From the NCBI GenBank assembly GCA_029964075.1, contig CM057140.1, positions 12,232,643-12,296,642 of the forward strand: a DNA stretch of 64,000 nt. Direction: 5' to 3'. The notes below the pieces were generated by a model. The model searched no databases, had not been told where the DNA came from, and was given only the letters and a program-made list of their open reading frames with translations. Of this stretch, positions 44,643 to 56,800 are shown piece by piece (the first letter of the stretch is position 1; every line of letters starts with the position of its first letter). Made by a program: the position numbers and the translations under genes. This stretch comes from Patiria pectinifera. Taxonomy: Eukaryota > Echinodermata > Asteroidea > Valvatida > Asterinidae.

Positions 44643-46693
44643 TTGACATTGCTCCCCTTCTCAGAGTTGTAACTGAGTCACGCACAAGTCGGGTCTGAAG
44701 TCAAATCATAAGGCGGGCCACAGCTGACGAAATGGACATGACTAAGAAACGCCTTTGTCTCTCCTGAAGACGGTCAGAGCATACTGACCGGAACGTCGAG
44801 TTTATACCTCTGGTTCTTTTCAGAACCATTCTCTTAGTTGAGAAATTATTGGCACATGGTGTTTCCGCAAACCTTTCATTATTTAGTATCTCCACCATGC
44901 AAAGCCTCAAATCTTACTCGCCATTGTCACAGTTCAGCTAGAATCAGAATAGTTCAGCCTGTGACAGAGAAGCTTGCCGCTATAAACTTGAGACTGAGTA
45001 TGAGTTGTTTTTTACTAGTGATCACTTTATTACAACTTCGTCAAGACACATTTCTGTCTGGAGAAGTTGTATCCGAAAATTGAATGACATGTGGGCAAGT
45101 TACCTGGAATATGTAAAATCACATAAATGTATATATAAACTCAGTTATCTAATAGATTTTTAGTGTTGATATACATGTAACTGTCATATTCTATTGTTAT
45201 ATACTTTAATTATTTTCGCATATTCTCAGCGCCGATTTTAGTTTTCTTAATACACAGAGAAATAAATTCGTGTATAAAGTAATGACAAGAACAAGTCTAT
45301 GATACAGAGGATCCCCAAAATATAGTTCTTTCACTCGAGGTAAAATATCTCCCGGCGTAGTAGTTTTCCCCATCAAAATAGCACTATGTATTTTTGTTGA
45401 TAGGGAACCATGAAGAACATATTTTGATATTAAGCCTAACAGAAATCAACCCATCAAACCCCAACAGCATGTTTTGTTGGAATCTGTCAGGATGGGTACA
45501 GTCAGTACCCCTAAACTGACAAGTCTTTTACACTGGGTTGGCACACCTCCAGAATCAAAGTCGGAAATATGTGTGTACAGTTTCCCATATGGTGTTGGAA
45601 TTTGCCAGGATGGGTATGGCTCCTAGTTAATCATGCTAGGGAGTTAGGATGAAGGTGGCATTCTTGCCCTTTAACGGGAAATTATGATAACAAATGTTGT
45701 ATAATTATGTGGATACAATTATTTTAAAAATGAAAAGTAGCGTGAATACATGCTGGTTAACAATTTCATAACCATCAAGTGCGTTGTGTTTTATTTACCT
45801 TTCGGAATTGTTTGTATGCTAAAACGTGTATTTACTGTTTATAATCGATGTGTTTTGGATTTCGGGGTTTAAGTCTGGCCCGGTAAGCTTGAAGAATCAT
45901 TTCTTTTGTTTTAATCTTGCGGAGTTTTATTTAAGACGAACCTTGCGTGCAACGCTGATGTCACTTCCCGGAGAAAGAGAAATCCCTGAACGTATAAATG
46001 CACATTACCCGAGGGGATATTCCATCTTCATTAATCCAACAAGCCTAATGGGTCCAACTCTTTCGCCAGAATGCTGTAACTCAGTAATCCATTAACTTTG
46101 TTTTGGTTTCTAAGACAGTAGCCTTTCCAGTCCAGGTTGCCTTGAACACAATTTATAAATAAAAGACCGTCGACAAACACAGGAGATTCACCAGTATTCG
46201 TCTTTAATAATTAGAACCGTAAACCGAAAAACAAGTCGTCGGAGACACTGGAGACGAATGTCCTCCCATCACATACGCAGTCTGATATTGACATCCACCC
46301 ACAACCTTTGATAAATTTGACCTTATCTTCGGACCAGCTCGGCCAGGATTTGTCATTTATTGTGTTTCATTAATGAAATTTCACGATCCCGGCAGGGAAC
46401 GTCAAGTGCTTGACAAGGCTATTCCCAGGTAATGAAGCATTTGAGCTTGTAGCAAGCTTAGAGCAAACAAACGGAGTAATTAGGTCTTCCATGCACGATA
46501 AGGCCGATTCCAAAACGGGTTTCCAGAGCGCTACGGCTGCGTCTATTGTCGGATTGTTCCGGCGAATTTGGGCGAAGACCTATACAGTCTAGACAAGGAA
46601 CTCATGCAGCGGCCTTATAACATTTACGACATATAGGAGTCTTCAAGTCTTGAACATTGTTCAAACTTTTCGAATACGGAATTCGTACGTGAC
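44643..46693. other. Intergenic upstream of GPCR 3
   Basis: No gene recognised. From about 45956 onward it aligns with 48131-48966, the upstream region of GPCR 4 (shared phrases GAGAAAGAGAAATCCCTGAAC and TTAATCCAACAAGCCTAATGG, given in part), so the two receptors are a tandem duplication of about 2.2 kb. The receptor's promoter probably lies near 46600-46640 (CGGCCTTATAACATTTACGAC). Confidence 0.5.
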
Positions 46694-47758
46694 ATGACAC
46701 TCGAGAGAATCATGGCATCTTACAGCAATACGACACAACTTTTTCTCTTCAATTCATCAGGGAACGTGACTGAGATGACGTACTCTAGCGAGGATGTACC
46801 GCCGGACAACGGTCCGTACAGCCCGCTGATTTCGGGCTTGCGAACATGCTTCGTCGTACTTACTTCCCTTTTGATCGTCACTGGGAACATCTTTTGTCTC
46901 TCCATCATGAGATTCGTAGACTCGTCCCGGTTTCCTCCAAGCTCCAAGGTGTTCCTGTCCTACGTCATTCTGTCAGATTTAGTTTATGGTATCTTCTCAT
47001 TGTTTTTAGTCTGCCCAGCTGCTCTCAACTTCTGGCCGTATGGAAAGTTTTTTTGCGTCGCCAGCCACGTTGTGGATTCTTGGATTTGCTCCTGTTGCGT
47101 CAACGCTGCCGTTCTCATCACGATCGACCGCCTCCTGGCTGTGCTTTACCCCCTCCGCCACGCCACAATCATCCCCAGAAGGAGAGCGATAGCTATTGTC
47201 ACAGTATCCACCATTTTTGCTTTGGTACTCACCTTGTCTATGTTCACAGGAGCAGCCTTTCAAGTCTCCTACAACAACGCCGCCATGATGTGCTTGATCA
47301 AGTGGTCGATTGGCACCAGTCCGTACCTGGTTCGTCTGATCTTCGTCGCTGCCTACACGGCTGTCATTCCCGCTGCCATCTTGATCGGCTGCTACACAAA
47401 ACTGTACCTGGTGGCGTGAAAACACACCAACCGCCGCGCCAAGTTGCGGGTAAGAGCAACCACCGGCCGGAAAAGCTCGGGTGGTACTGGTCCGGTAAAA
47501 GGCCATCGCGCCCTGAAAATGTGCAGCCTGATCGCTGGGACATTCTGCATCGCGTGGACGCCCTATTTCGTCGTCTCGTTCCGAAGCTACGTTTTGAAAA
47601 CCGAAGCCCCGCCCTTGGTCGACTTTTTCGTCAACTGGTTTTGCATCAGCAACAGTTGGTGGGATGTCATCATCTACTTCTTGATGGCGAAGGAATTCAG
47701 GAAGACAGCTCTGAAAGTTGCACATAAGCGATGGTTGAAAAACAACCCCAACAAGTAA
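46694..47758 (+). pseudogene. Class A GPCR 3, interrupted by one stop codon
   Basis: The frame reads 241 codons of a class A receptor from ATG 46694 (MTLERIMASYSN), then TGA at 47417-47419, then continues in the same frame to a natural stop at 47756-47758 with TM6 (CIAWTPYFVV) and TM7 (NSWWDVIIYFLM). The intact neighbour GPCR 4 has CGA (Arg) at this position, in the VARKH motif after TM5. The break is thus a single C-to-T change at a CpG. Everything else is preserved: N-glycosylation sequons in the N terminus, DRLLAVLYPLRHA after TM3, YTKLYLVA at the end of TM5. It is either a very young pseudogene, a segregating null allele or a sequencing error. The translated product alone would lack TM6 and TM7 and could not signal normally. 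Confidence 0.88.
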
Positions 47759-48975
47759 CCAACTGTGACGACGCAGTGCCGTCAAGAAAACCCAGATCTG
47801 TAGTATTTGAATTTGTATTCTAAAATATAAGTCTCTTTCACTTAGGCCTAGGCATAGTGTCATCGACAAGAATTTGGACAACGTTTCGTCTAATTACCGT
47901 CGGAAATCGTTGGATTAAAAAATCCTGTGATATCAGACAACTAAATTGTATACAGAATCATATTTGAATAACCAGCCACTGTGCGCCCTCAGTGATTGTG
48001 ATGTATACATAATGCAGACAGGATAATTCTTATGACACTTTGTGGTAAATTAACATCCCTTTTATAGTGAAGTATTAAATTGTTACATTAACATTAGAAA
48101 TTTTCTTTCCCGTGAATCAGCTAATACACAGTGTTGATATCACTTCCCTGAGAAAGAGAAATCCCTGAACGTGATGTACATTACTCCGAGGGGATATTCC
48201 ACCTTCATTAATCCAACAAGCCTAATGGATCCAACTCTCACGCCAGAATGTTGAAACTCAATGACCTATGAATGTTTGGGATTATAATACGACACGTCGC
48301 CTTCCCCGTCCAGGTTGCCTTGAACATAATTGATGAATAAAACGACCGTCCACGGGAACGTCTCATCTTGGTTTTAACGAACATATGCAAACAGCAGATC
48401 CACTGGTCAAACAGCACCAGCAGCACAACAGGCGCATCACCAATAACATATTGCGCCGCGCATCATCCTCGTTTATAATAACCCTAGCTCGAACAACAAC
48501 TCATCAGAGTCAAAGGAGAGGGACATTTTCTCTTCAATTATCCAGCCTGACGTGGGCATGCATCCACAACCTTTGATTAATATAACCTTATCTTCAGACC
48601 AGATCAGTAGGTATGGCATTTATCGTGCTTTCATTTCCGTTGTGTTATTAATGAAATCGCTCGGTCACGACGGCGGAACATCAAGTGCATGATACTCTCT
48701 GTAATAAAAGCATCGGAGCTTGGAGCAACGTACGTAGCTTACAGCAAACCAAATTATCATACGATGTCTTCATAGCCCGATTTTGTATTAAGGCCGTGTC
48801 CGAAACGGGCTTCTAGAGCGCTACAGTACAGTCCGCTTGTTCCGACGAAATAGGGCGAAGACATTGACAAGATCTCAAGACATTCAAGCGCGGCCTTAAA
48901 ATAATTATTGACGACATGGGAGTCTTCAACAAGTCTTGAAAATTTGCAACGTTTTTTGAATGCAGATTGCGTTAC
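47759..48975. other. Spacer between GPCR 3 and GPCR 4
   Basis: No gene. The left part matches the 3' flank of GPCR 4 and the part from about 48131 matches the 5' flank of GPCR 3, as expected for a direct tandem duplication. An AGCAGATCCACTGGTCAAAC phrase near 48387 reappears before the GPCR relic at 60 kb. Confidence 0.55.
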
Positions 48976-50076
48976 ATGGCACTCGAGAGAATCATGGCAT
49001 CTTACACCAATACGACTGACCTTTTTCTCTTCAATTCATCGGGGAACTCGACTGAGATAACGTACTCTAGCGAGGATGTACCACCGCCGGACAACGGTCC
49101 GTACAGCCCGCTGATTACGGGCTTGCGGACTTGCTTCGTCGTACTGACTTTCCTTTTGATCGTCGCCGGAAATATCTTTAGTCTATACGTCATGAGATTG
49201 GTGGACTCGCCCCGGTTTCCTCCAAGCTCCAAGGTGTTCCTGTCCAACGTCATTCTGTCAGATTTAGTTTACGGTATCTTTTCATTGTTCTTAATCGGCC
49301 CAGCTGCTCTCAACTTCTGGCCGTATGGAAAGTTTCTTTGCGTCGCCAGCCACGTTGTGGATTCTTGGATTTGCTCCTGCTGCGTCAATGCTGCCGTTCT
49401 CATCACGATCGACCGCCTCCTGGCTGTGCTTTACCCCCTCCGCCACGCCACAATCATCCCCAGAAGGAGAGCGATAGCTATTGTCACAGTATCTACCATT
49501 TTTGCTTTGGTACTCACCTTGTCTATGTTCACAGGAGATGTTCAAGTCTCCTACAACAACGCCGCCATGATGTGCTTGATCAAGTGGTCGATCGGCACCA
49601 GTCCGTACCTGGTTCGTCTGATCTTCTTCGCTGCCTACTCGGCCGTCATTCCCGCTGCCATCTTGATCGGCTGCTACACAAAACTGTACCTGGTGGCGCG
49701 AAAACACACCAACCGCCGCGCCAAGTTGCGCACGAGAGCAACCACCTGCCGGAAAAGCTCGGGTGGTACTGGTCCGGTAAAAGGCCATCGCGCCCTGAAA
49801 ATGTGCAGCCTGATCGCCGGGACATTCTGCATCGCGTGGACGCCCTATTTCGTCGTCTCGTTTCGAAGCTACTTCTTGAAAACCGAAGCCCCGCCCTTGG
49901 TTGACTTTTTCATCAACTGGTTCTGTTTCAGCAACAGTTGGTGGGATGTCATCATTTACTTCTTGATGGCTAAGGAATTCAGGAAGACAGCTCTGAAAGT
50001 TGCTCATAAGCGATGGTTGAAAAACAACACAAACAAGCAACGAACTGTGATGACCCAATCACGTCCGTCAAAATAA
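48976..50076 (+). CDS. Class A rhodopsin-like GPCR 4, intronless
   Basis: A single exon of 366 codons from ATG 48976 (MALERIMASYTNTT). A longer frame begins at a TTG codon 9 nt upstream, but GPCR 3 shows the ATG to be the conserved start; the internal ATG seven codons later is an alternative. The N terminus carries several N-glycosylation sequons (NTT, NSS, NST). Seven hydrophobic helices carry class A marks: GNIFSLYVM in TM1, ILSDLVYG in TM2, conserved Cys before TM3, ITIDRLLAVLYPLRHA with DRL for DRY, YTKLYLVARKH after TM5, CIAWTPYFVV in TM6 and NSWWDVIIYFLM replacing NPxxY. It is 90% or more like GPCR 3 by eye and shares FPPSSK, NFWPYG and CCVNAA motifs with GPCRs 1 and 2, so all belong to one local subfamily. 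The ligand is unknown. Confidence 0.93.
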   Translation: MALERIMASYTNTTDLFLFNSSGNSTEITYSSEDVPPPDNGPYSPLITGLRTCFVVLTFLLIVAGNIFSLYVMRLVDSPRFPPSSKVFLSNVILSDLVYGIFSLFLIGPAALNFWPYGKFLCVASHVVDSWICSCCVNAAVLITIDRLLAVLYPLRHATIIPRRRAIAIVTVSTIFALVLTLSMFTGDVQVSYNNAAMMCLIKWSIGTSPYLVRLIFFAAYSAVIPAAILIGCYTKLYLVARKHTNRRAKLRTRATTCRKSSGGTGPVKGHRALKMCSLIAGTFCIAWTPYFVVSFRSYFLKTEAPPLVDFFINWFCFSNSWWDVIIYFLMAKEFRKTALKVAHKRWLKNNTNKQRTVMTQSRPSK

Positions 50077-50843
50077 CCCAGATATGTAATTGAAAAATAT
50101 CGCTTTTAAGAATTGTCATCGACAAGACCTAATGTTGAATACTTTACTTCTAATCACTGTCGCAAAACCTCGTATATTTAAAAGTTGATATTGGCGTCGT
50201 TTCGCCACGTGTTGTGATCAGATAACCAAATTGTAAGAATTTGTATGAATAATCATACGCCAGTGTGCGCTCTCGGTGATAGTGATCCACATACAAGATC
50301 ATTGTCATGTCATCTGGTGGTCAGTCAGCATCTCTTCAGTCAAATATTAAATCTCCCGTGAACCAATCAGCTGCATGGAGCGATTTTGAACACGTGACAT
50401 CGACTGCGTTCGTTTGTGCTCTTGATCAAAGCTAAACTTAATATTCCCCAGCTTCTTGGAGCAGGAAAAAACACAATGTATTTAGCCTAAACACACCAGC
50501 AACATGAGTAGCAGCGGCATTGCAATTACATGTATTCTCTTCAGCAGAACCGTTGTAGCAACGCTTGTAAATTCATGCGGTCTTCATTTTTTTTCAATGA
50601 CGTTGTCAAACTGCATGGGTACTTTTCGAGTACGGACCTCGACGTACCCAGCTGATCGACAGAAAACTAAATGCCATTTCTTTCTGTCACAATGTGTACT
50701 TGTACCAAACCAGATGCATAGAAGTGTGTACTTTGTCTCGCGTGATCTGGCAAGATTTGGATACATCAAATTGTAGTTAATTTAAACTGGGAACAATTTT
50801 GACTTGCCTGACGACTTCGTTAGGATCTTACACTGCACGCACC
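50077..50843. other. Spacer between GPCR 4 and SLC5A copy 1
   Basis: No gene. It holds the GPCR 3' flank and the cotransporter 5' flank, and aligns with 60360-61907. The TTAA at 50106-50109 is the unoccupied target site corresponding to the MITE at 60409-60865. A CCAATCAGCTGCATGG phrase near 50363 recurs twice in the second copy. Confidence 0.6.
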
Positions 50844-53800
50844 ATGGCTGGCACTAAGGGAGTAGACACGCTAGATATTGTGATAATCTGCGTGTATTTT
50901 GTTGTCGTCGCTTTAGTCGGCTTGTGGGTAAGTAAAGTAACCGTTCAATTTATAACCATTTCGGTTTACATCGACAATCAGTTCTAGTTGATAGTTATCA
51001 GCGGTGGGAGTGTATTCTCTGGTTGAGAAACGGAACACTTGTTTAATGAGTAAGCCTACAGGGCGTTTCTGGAGAAATACTTCATGGTTTGTCTAATTAC
51101 TTGTAAACAGGGACATTTTCGAAAATAGAATATGGTAGACTACAGATTTTACCGACACTGAAACGAACTCTTTCATGTTTCCAGTTTTGCAAGTCGTTAT
51201 CTTACCGTTATAAAATATAGGTTACAATTGGTATGTTGATTTGTTGAAATTTTGTGTCGCCGATTTTTTTTGGCACCAACTATATACCAATATTCTGTCA
51301 TGATTGTGAGGGAATATTTACGACGACATATTTACGAAGTAGACTCGTGAAATGGCAAAGGTCGTTGGGGTAAAACAATTCGGGGACCCGAGTGAGGTTC
51401 AGGGTGTTGGTGTCCTTGAGCAGGATTAATTACCTCAATTTTTCTGCCCAAACAAATAGATGTGTTTGAGTTGATTGGCGTGTGAAGTTGATTATCCGGC
51501 AAAAAAACATTGATATGCATGTAGATATTCTTAACTTTTTGGACATTATTTCTGATCGCATCAATTATTATAACACTGTTTGCTTTAACCCTATTTGTTC
51601 AGTCGATGTACAAGTCCAAGCGAAGCAATGCGAAGGGATACTTTCTAGCGGGTAGAACGATGACATGGTGGCCGGTACGTTTCTCTTAAATGTGATCGTT
51701 ACTTTTCATTTTCAAGTTATGAAATGAGTTTTCATGAACTCTGGCGGCTCTGTATTGTCCTTGAGAGCTGTTGAGGAAATGTTTATTTTTCGCAGTTACA
51801 CAGCCTATAGCCAAAGTTGAGAAACCAAAGGAGCTCAGTAATGGTTTAGAAGGCATTTTATATGTTAGACTTAAATGGGAATTGACATACAGATGCGGAA
51901 ACCTGGAGAAGTGTCAAAATCCGATATACTAGTGTAAAATTTTGTTAAGATCTCGCATGAACACAACAATGACATACTATACATAGCAAATCGTGTTTAG
52001 GACTATTGCATTATTTCCACTTCATAGGAGAAAAAATGATGAACTTTTCCAGACACCATGAACATATTGTTCCTGTGGTTTAGCGATGTCATTTCTGAAG
52101 GAAAACAAAATCATATCAGGAACTTTGATTGGACTTGTTTTGCAGGTTGGCGCTTCCATCTTCGCCAGTAATGTCGGGACGGGTCACTTTATCGGAATGG
52201 CCGGTACTGGGGCAGTTTCGGGCTTGGCTGTCGGTATCTACGAAGTCCAGGCAAGATGTTTTTTTTAAAGAGCAAAATCCGAAGAATTCGGAAACAAATT
52301 CAAAACGCTCATTTGAAAACTGTCTCACCTTAAAATAATGACTGTTAAAAATTTGGGTTGCGAAAACGAATTACATGTATGTAAAGAAGCTATGATTACA
52401 TGCTGGTAGTTACAGCAATTTCTTTGTTTGTGTGGTTTTTCGATATTTCAGAGTAAAACTCACAGGGTGACAAATCAATGTGTTAAACGATGTTGCGTAG
52501 CAAAATTTAATCGTATCCCTTTTGTGAGTTGTGTCTTTTCTAATAAGGACAGTACTCATTATCTCGTCCTTTCGATTGTGCACTGTTATGATTTAGGAGA
52601 CATTTTATTCATAGGCGTATTTAAACGTGTTTTAATTCAGTACAGCGGACAGTGGTTCTATGCTACGATGGATTTATTTGTTCAACAATTATCAATCTAA
52701 ATTTTAAGCAAAGCTGATCGTTCCTTTAAAACATGCACCTGTAATATATACCAGGCATACATTACAGGTGCATGTTATTACGGGTCCCGTGTTCTGTTTT
52801 TTTATGTCGAGCGTGTTTGTCGGCACTACGTTTACCATGCGCGTATGGGCAAGCGCCCACCATAAAATGTCACTCCCAACAGTGTATGTTAAATGTTGAT
52901 TAATTAATTGACGGCGCTCGCTCTTTTAAAGCGGATAAGTGCAGACGAACATTTATTGCCATTTCCAAAGAAGATGCATGAGCAGATTCTGAAAGGCACT
53001 TTCAAAAGTAAATCAATGTCCGAGCTAATACATTGAGCCATTAATCACTCCCTGTTGATCTACCGTCATTTTTGGTAAAAAGATTGAAGCATGGCGCTCC
53101 CCGTATCGCTTATAACACGTGAAGTACATTTTCTTGTTTCCTTATCACTTAAAATTAAACCGTTTCCCGGTGACTTCGTTGTTGATGTTTTCAATTACTT
53201 TGCGTCGGTCAAGAAATGCTTGATGGACCGGCGTGCGAAAGCCTCGAAGTAATGATTTGAGAGAGAGAAATGAACTAATGTTGGTATAGTATATGCTTTT
53301 GTCAACATGTTGAGTTTCTTTACCGAACGAAATTTAAAGGAACACCATGTCCTGCAACAAATAAATGTGCTTGTTTGTTTTTGCAGGCCTTTATACAGTT
53401 TTAAAAAGTGGTTTTAAATGGCACGCTCCAGTTCAGAAATTGCACACACTATTCAGAACGAATTAGGAGCGTCCCGTTCTTAATTCAAAAGTTGACATTT
53501 ATTTATCGATGACTTGTCGAGGGGCGACTTTTTCGTGCAATATCTCATAGGAAAGCTCATAGCTAATCTAAGGCTGGAAAATTTTCAATTAAATTTGAAT
53601 ATCTATTTTCTAGTTGCCACACCCCCAAAGCACTTATACATCAACTTTATAGTGTATTGACAACTGAAACTATAGTTTTTCCCCTTGTCGTGTTCAGGCT
53701 ATCTACTATGTCCTCTTGCTCGGGTGGGTTTTCGTCCCCGTTTACACTTCTGCCGGGGTAAGAATAATAATAAGAAGTTTTTTTAAAATGTCAAGACAAT

Positions 53801-56800
53801 TAATATTTGCTTTCATGCAAATGTGGAAGTGGTAGTGGAAGACGAGCACAAATGTTTATTGTGATGTTGATTTCGATTCAATGTTGTAGGTATTCACGAT
53901 GCCGGAGTATCTAAGGAAGCGCTACGGAGGTCAAAGGTTACGAATCGTCGTGTCCGTCTACTCGCTGTTTCTTTACATCCTCATGAAAATATCGGTAAGT
54001 CCATAATGGTGCAGTGCGAGACCAACTGATCACATGTTAGGTCCATCAAAAAGATATTCTATTCTATTGAAATCCACTTGAGATTTAAGTGGGGACAGCA
54101 GGGGGGGGGGCATACTGAAAGGACACTACGGGGCTCTAGACGGTTCCATTTCAGTTGTTAAGATCCTGGAAGTGTCGACACCTTACGTTGGAGAAGCCAT
54201 TGACTCGTCATTAATTATGAAAAGATCTCAACATCTTGGATGGCACATCCAGAGTTCCGTACAGCACTTTTATCCATCATCGCGTATTAGTTTGCAAGGC
54301 TATGGCCGATTTCACTTTGAATAATAATAGTAACGTTTTCTTATAATAGCGCTTTCAACTAAGATCAAAGCGCTTGACATTATTATTACCTTTTTAATTT
54401 ATTATTACATTTTAAATCTCTTTCCAACCACTCTTTGCAACTGTTCTCTTTGTAAATGTTCTCCTTTATCTAGGTCGATATCTTTTCTGGAGCCATCTTC
54501 ATCCAGCAAGCATTTGATTGGAACATGTACTTTTCGACTGTGGTACTGTTGCTTTTTACTACCACATACACAGTCACAGGTACATAGAATACTAATGCAC
54601 AGTACTTAATAGGGACGCCAATTGGGGCAAAATGCTCGGCCTTTGATCATGCCACTGACTGACTTGTTTCCGTTGAATTGCTGAAAATTTGCTCAAGAAT
54701 ATGATCAAGAATATTCGGCAGAATCTTGGATCTATTAGGCCTGTATTAATCAAGGAAGAAGTATAGCCCGAAAACCTTTCAAAGCTGAACCTTAAAAGTT
54801 AAAGAATGTTCCTTTCACTTTAGATTTTGATTCTTGGTTTTACCATTTTCGAACTTCGCAAGCTTACATTTGGCGTTACTCTTGGTTGCACATCAAGATT
54901 TCATTTTTTTTTTAATGTTCAAATTTCTTCCTTGTTGTTCCTTGAATTTCAGTTATTTTTTTTTCAGGTGGTCTCGGGGCGGTAATGTACACAGATACGC
55001 TGGGTTCGTTCGTCATGGTCATCGGTGGATTTGTGCTCATGGGACTCGGTATGATCGCTCTCTTAAAATTTGGCAACCGATAGGTGTTAACCAACTCACC
55101 AACTACGAATAAAAAGAGACTTTTACAAAAATTATGGTTACCAAGTTTAAGAATATCTTGTGAAATTTACCTCTTTAAATAATTATGTGCGATTCGTCTT
55201 AGCTTATAGCCACAAACAAAGCACTTTTTAGCCACTTTAGATGACTTTCCTAAACTGTTTCCAACATTCCCTTCCAAAGCAAGGCTTTATTTCTTTAAGT
55301 TTTATTGTCACTGATGACTACATGATTGAATTAAAAGATGCATAATCGTAAAACAGTTAAAGATTAACAAAAATAATGACACTTGTACAGCTAAGGCCTA
55401 TGGTTTGTTGTTTGGGTTATGTGATGTTGATGCCGTTCGTTCTGGGTTGTCTGCCCTATGTTTGGTCACTGATGCTGCCCTTTTTGACAACAAAGCAATC
55501 CAAAATTGACATTTCCATCAATTTATTTTAATAGCTCTCGGCGAAGTAGGAGGGTACGAGGAACTACAAGTGAAGTACATGCAAGCCATCCCCAACACGA
55601 CCCTGTCTGACCCGACCACGGCGTGCGGCTACCCACGAGCAGACGCCTTCAATATGATGCGGGACCCAGTCACTTCGGACCAGCCCTGGCCTGGTGCGGT
55701 CATCGGGCTTTTCTTCATGGGCACTTGGTACTTTTGCGCCGATCAGGTAAAACTCGGTCATTAATTGGGATGATTGTGCTTTCATATTCCTTTTTTCGTT
55801 TGAACAAATTTGGCGGTACGTGATTCCGCGGCAGGCGACGCTAGAGCCTCGCAAGATAAATTGCGGGTATTTTGGGTCGCGCTGTACATCATGGTGCCCG
55901 GATAGGCCTATACTGCATTCCCGTAAAATCTCGCTGTATTTTTAGGTCAACTTGTTACGTTCTATTAATCATTGCGCATTTCACGGCCGAGGTTTGCGGG
56001 GATGGAACCCACTCCTCGTACCCCACTGTGAGGTCTCAAAACGGCTTTTCAGTCTGAATTGTTCCAATTAATCATTTAAACGAAGAGAACCACGCAAGGA
56101 TATTTCTAAGGAAATCGTGCCGTTACTTTGAGCGATGGTGTTTCAACATGCAAAACGTGACACATGAAGGCTGAGCTCGCGAGATATTTGATTTGTCTCA
56201 ATTTGAGACACTGACAGAGAGTCTGTGGGTTTCACAGTCGTTTTCAAACGAAATATCCACTTTTTTTTTAAATCAAATTATTTTTGGCCCATGCGTGTCT
56301 GATTCTGCGTTAATTAAACAAATCTTATTTGACTGCCCAGCATGTGCAACACAACCACCGAAATAGTGGTTACCAAGGATGATATATTGCTCGCTTCTTT
56401 TCATAATGTCATCAATCATTCTGATATCTAGGTTGAACTAACATTGCACGTGTGCACGAATATCTGTCAATTTTTAAAACTTTGTAAATGAATTAATTAC
56501 TTTTTCAAAATGTAGTGTGCGTGTGAAAACTTATAGATTTTGGTTTAAGGAATTTTACAAAAGACAGACAAACGAACCAATTTCCTATGCGTTGGGTTAA
56601 TTATTACAAATTGATAAATTACATTAACCTTTCCCGCCAATTCTCGTGTCCAGGTGATTGTTCAGCGTGCTCTGGCGGCCAAGAATGTCACCCACGCCAA
56701 GGCGGGATCTGTGCTCGCTAGTTACCTCAAACTTGGATTGACTTTTATGATTGTCTTGCCAGGCATGATTGCACGGATACTTTTCACAGGTATAATGGTC

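Noticed and set aside
46846-47727. 293-codon open frame in another frame across the GPCR 3 stop codon
   Set aside because: It is rich in R, H, P and S with no domain. The receptor frame is the one conserved among four paralogs.
47006-47881. 291-codon open frame antisense to GPCR 3
   Set aside because: It lies opposite the receptor, and a like frame (49291-50058) opposes GPCR 4. The sequence is a composition shadow of GC-biased receptor codons with no known motif.
48967-48975. Extended start of GPCR 4 at a TTG codon
   Set aside because: Non-ATG initiation is not supported; GPCR 3 starts at the aligned ATG.
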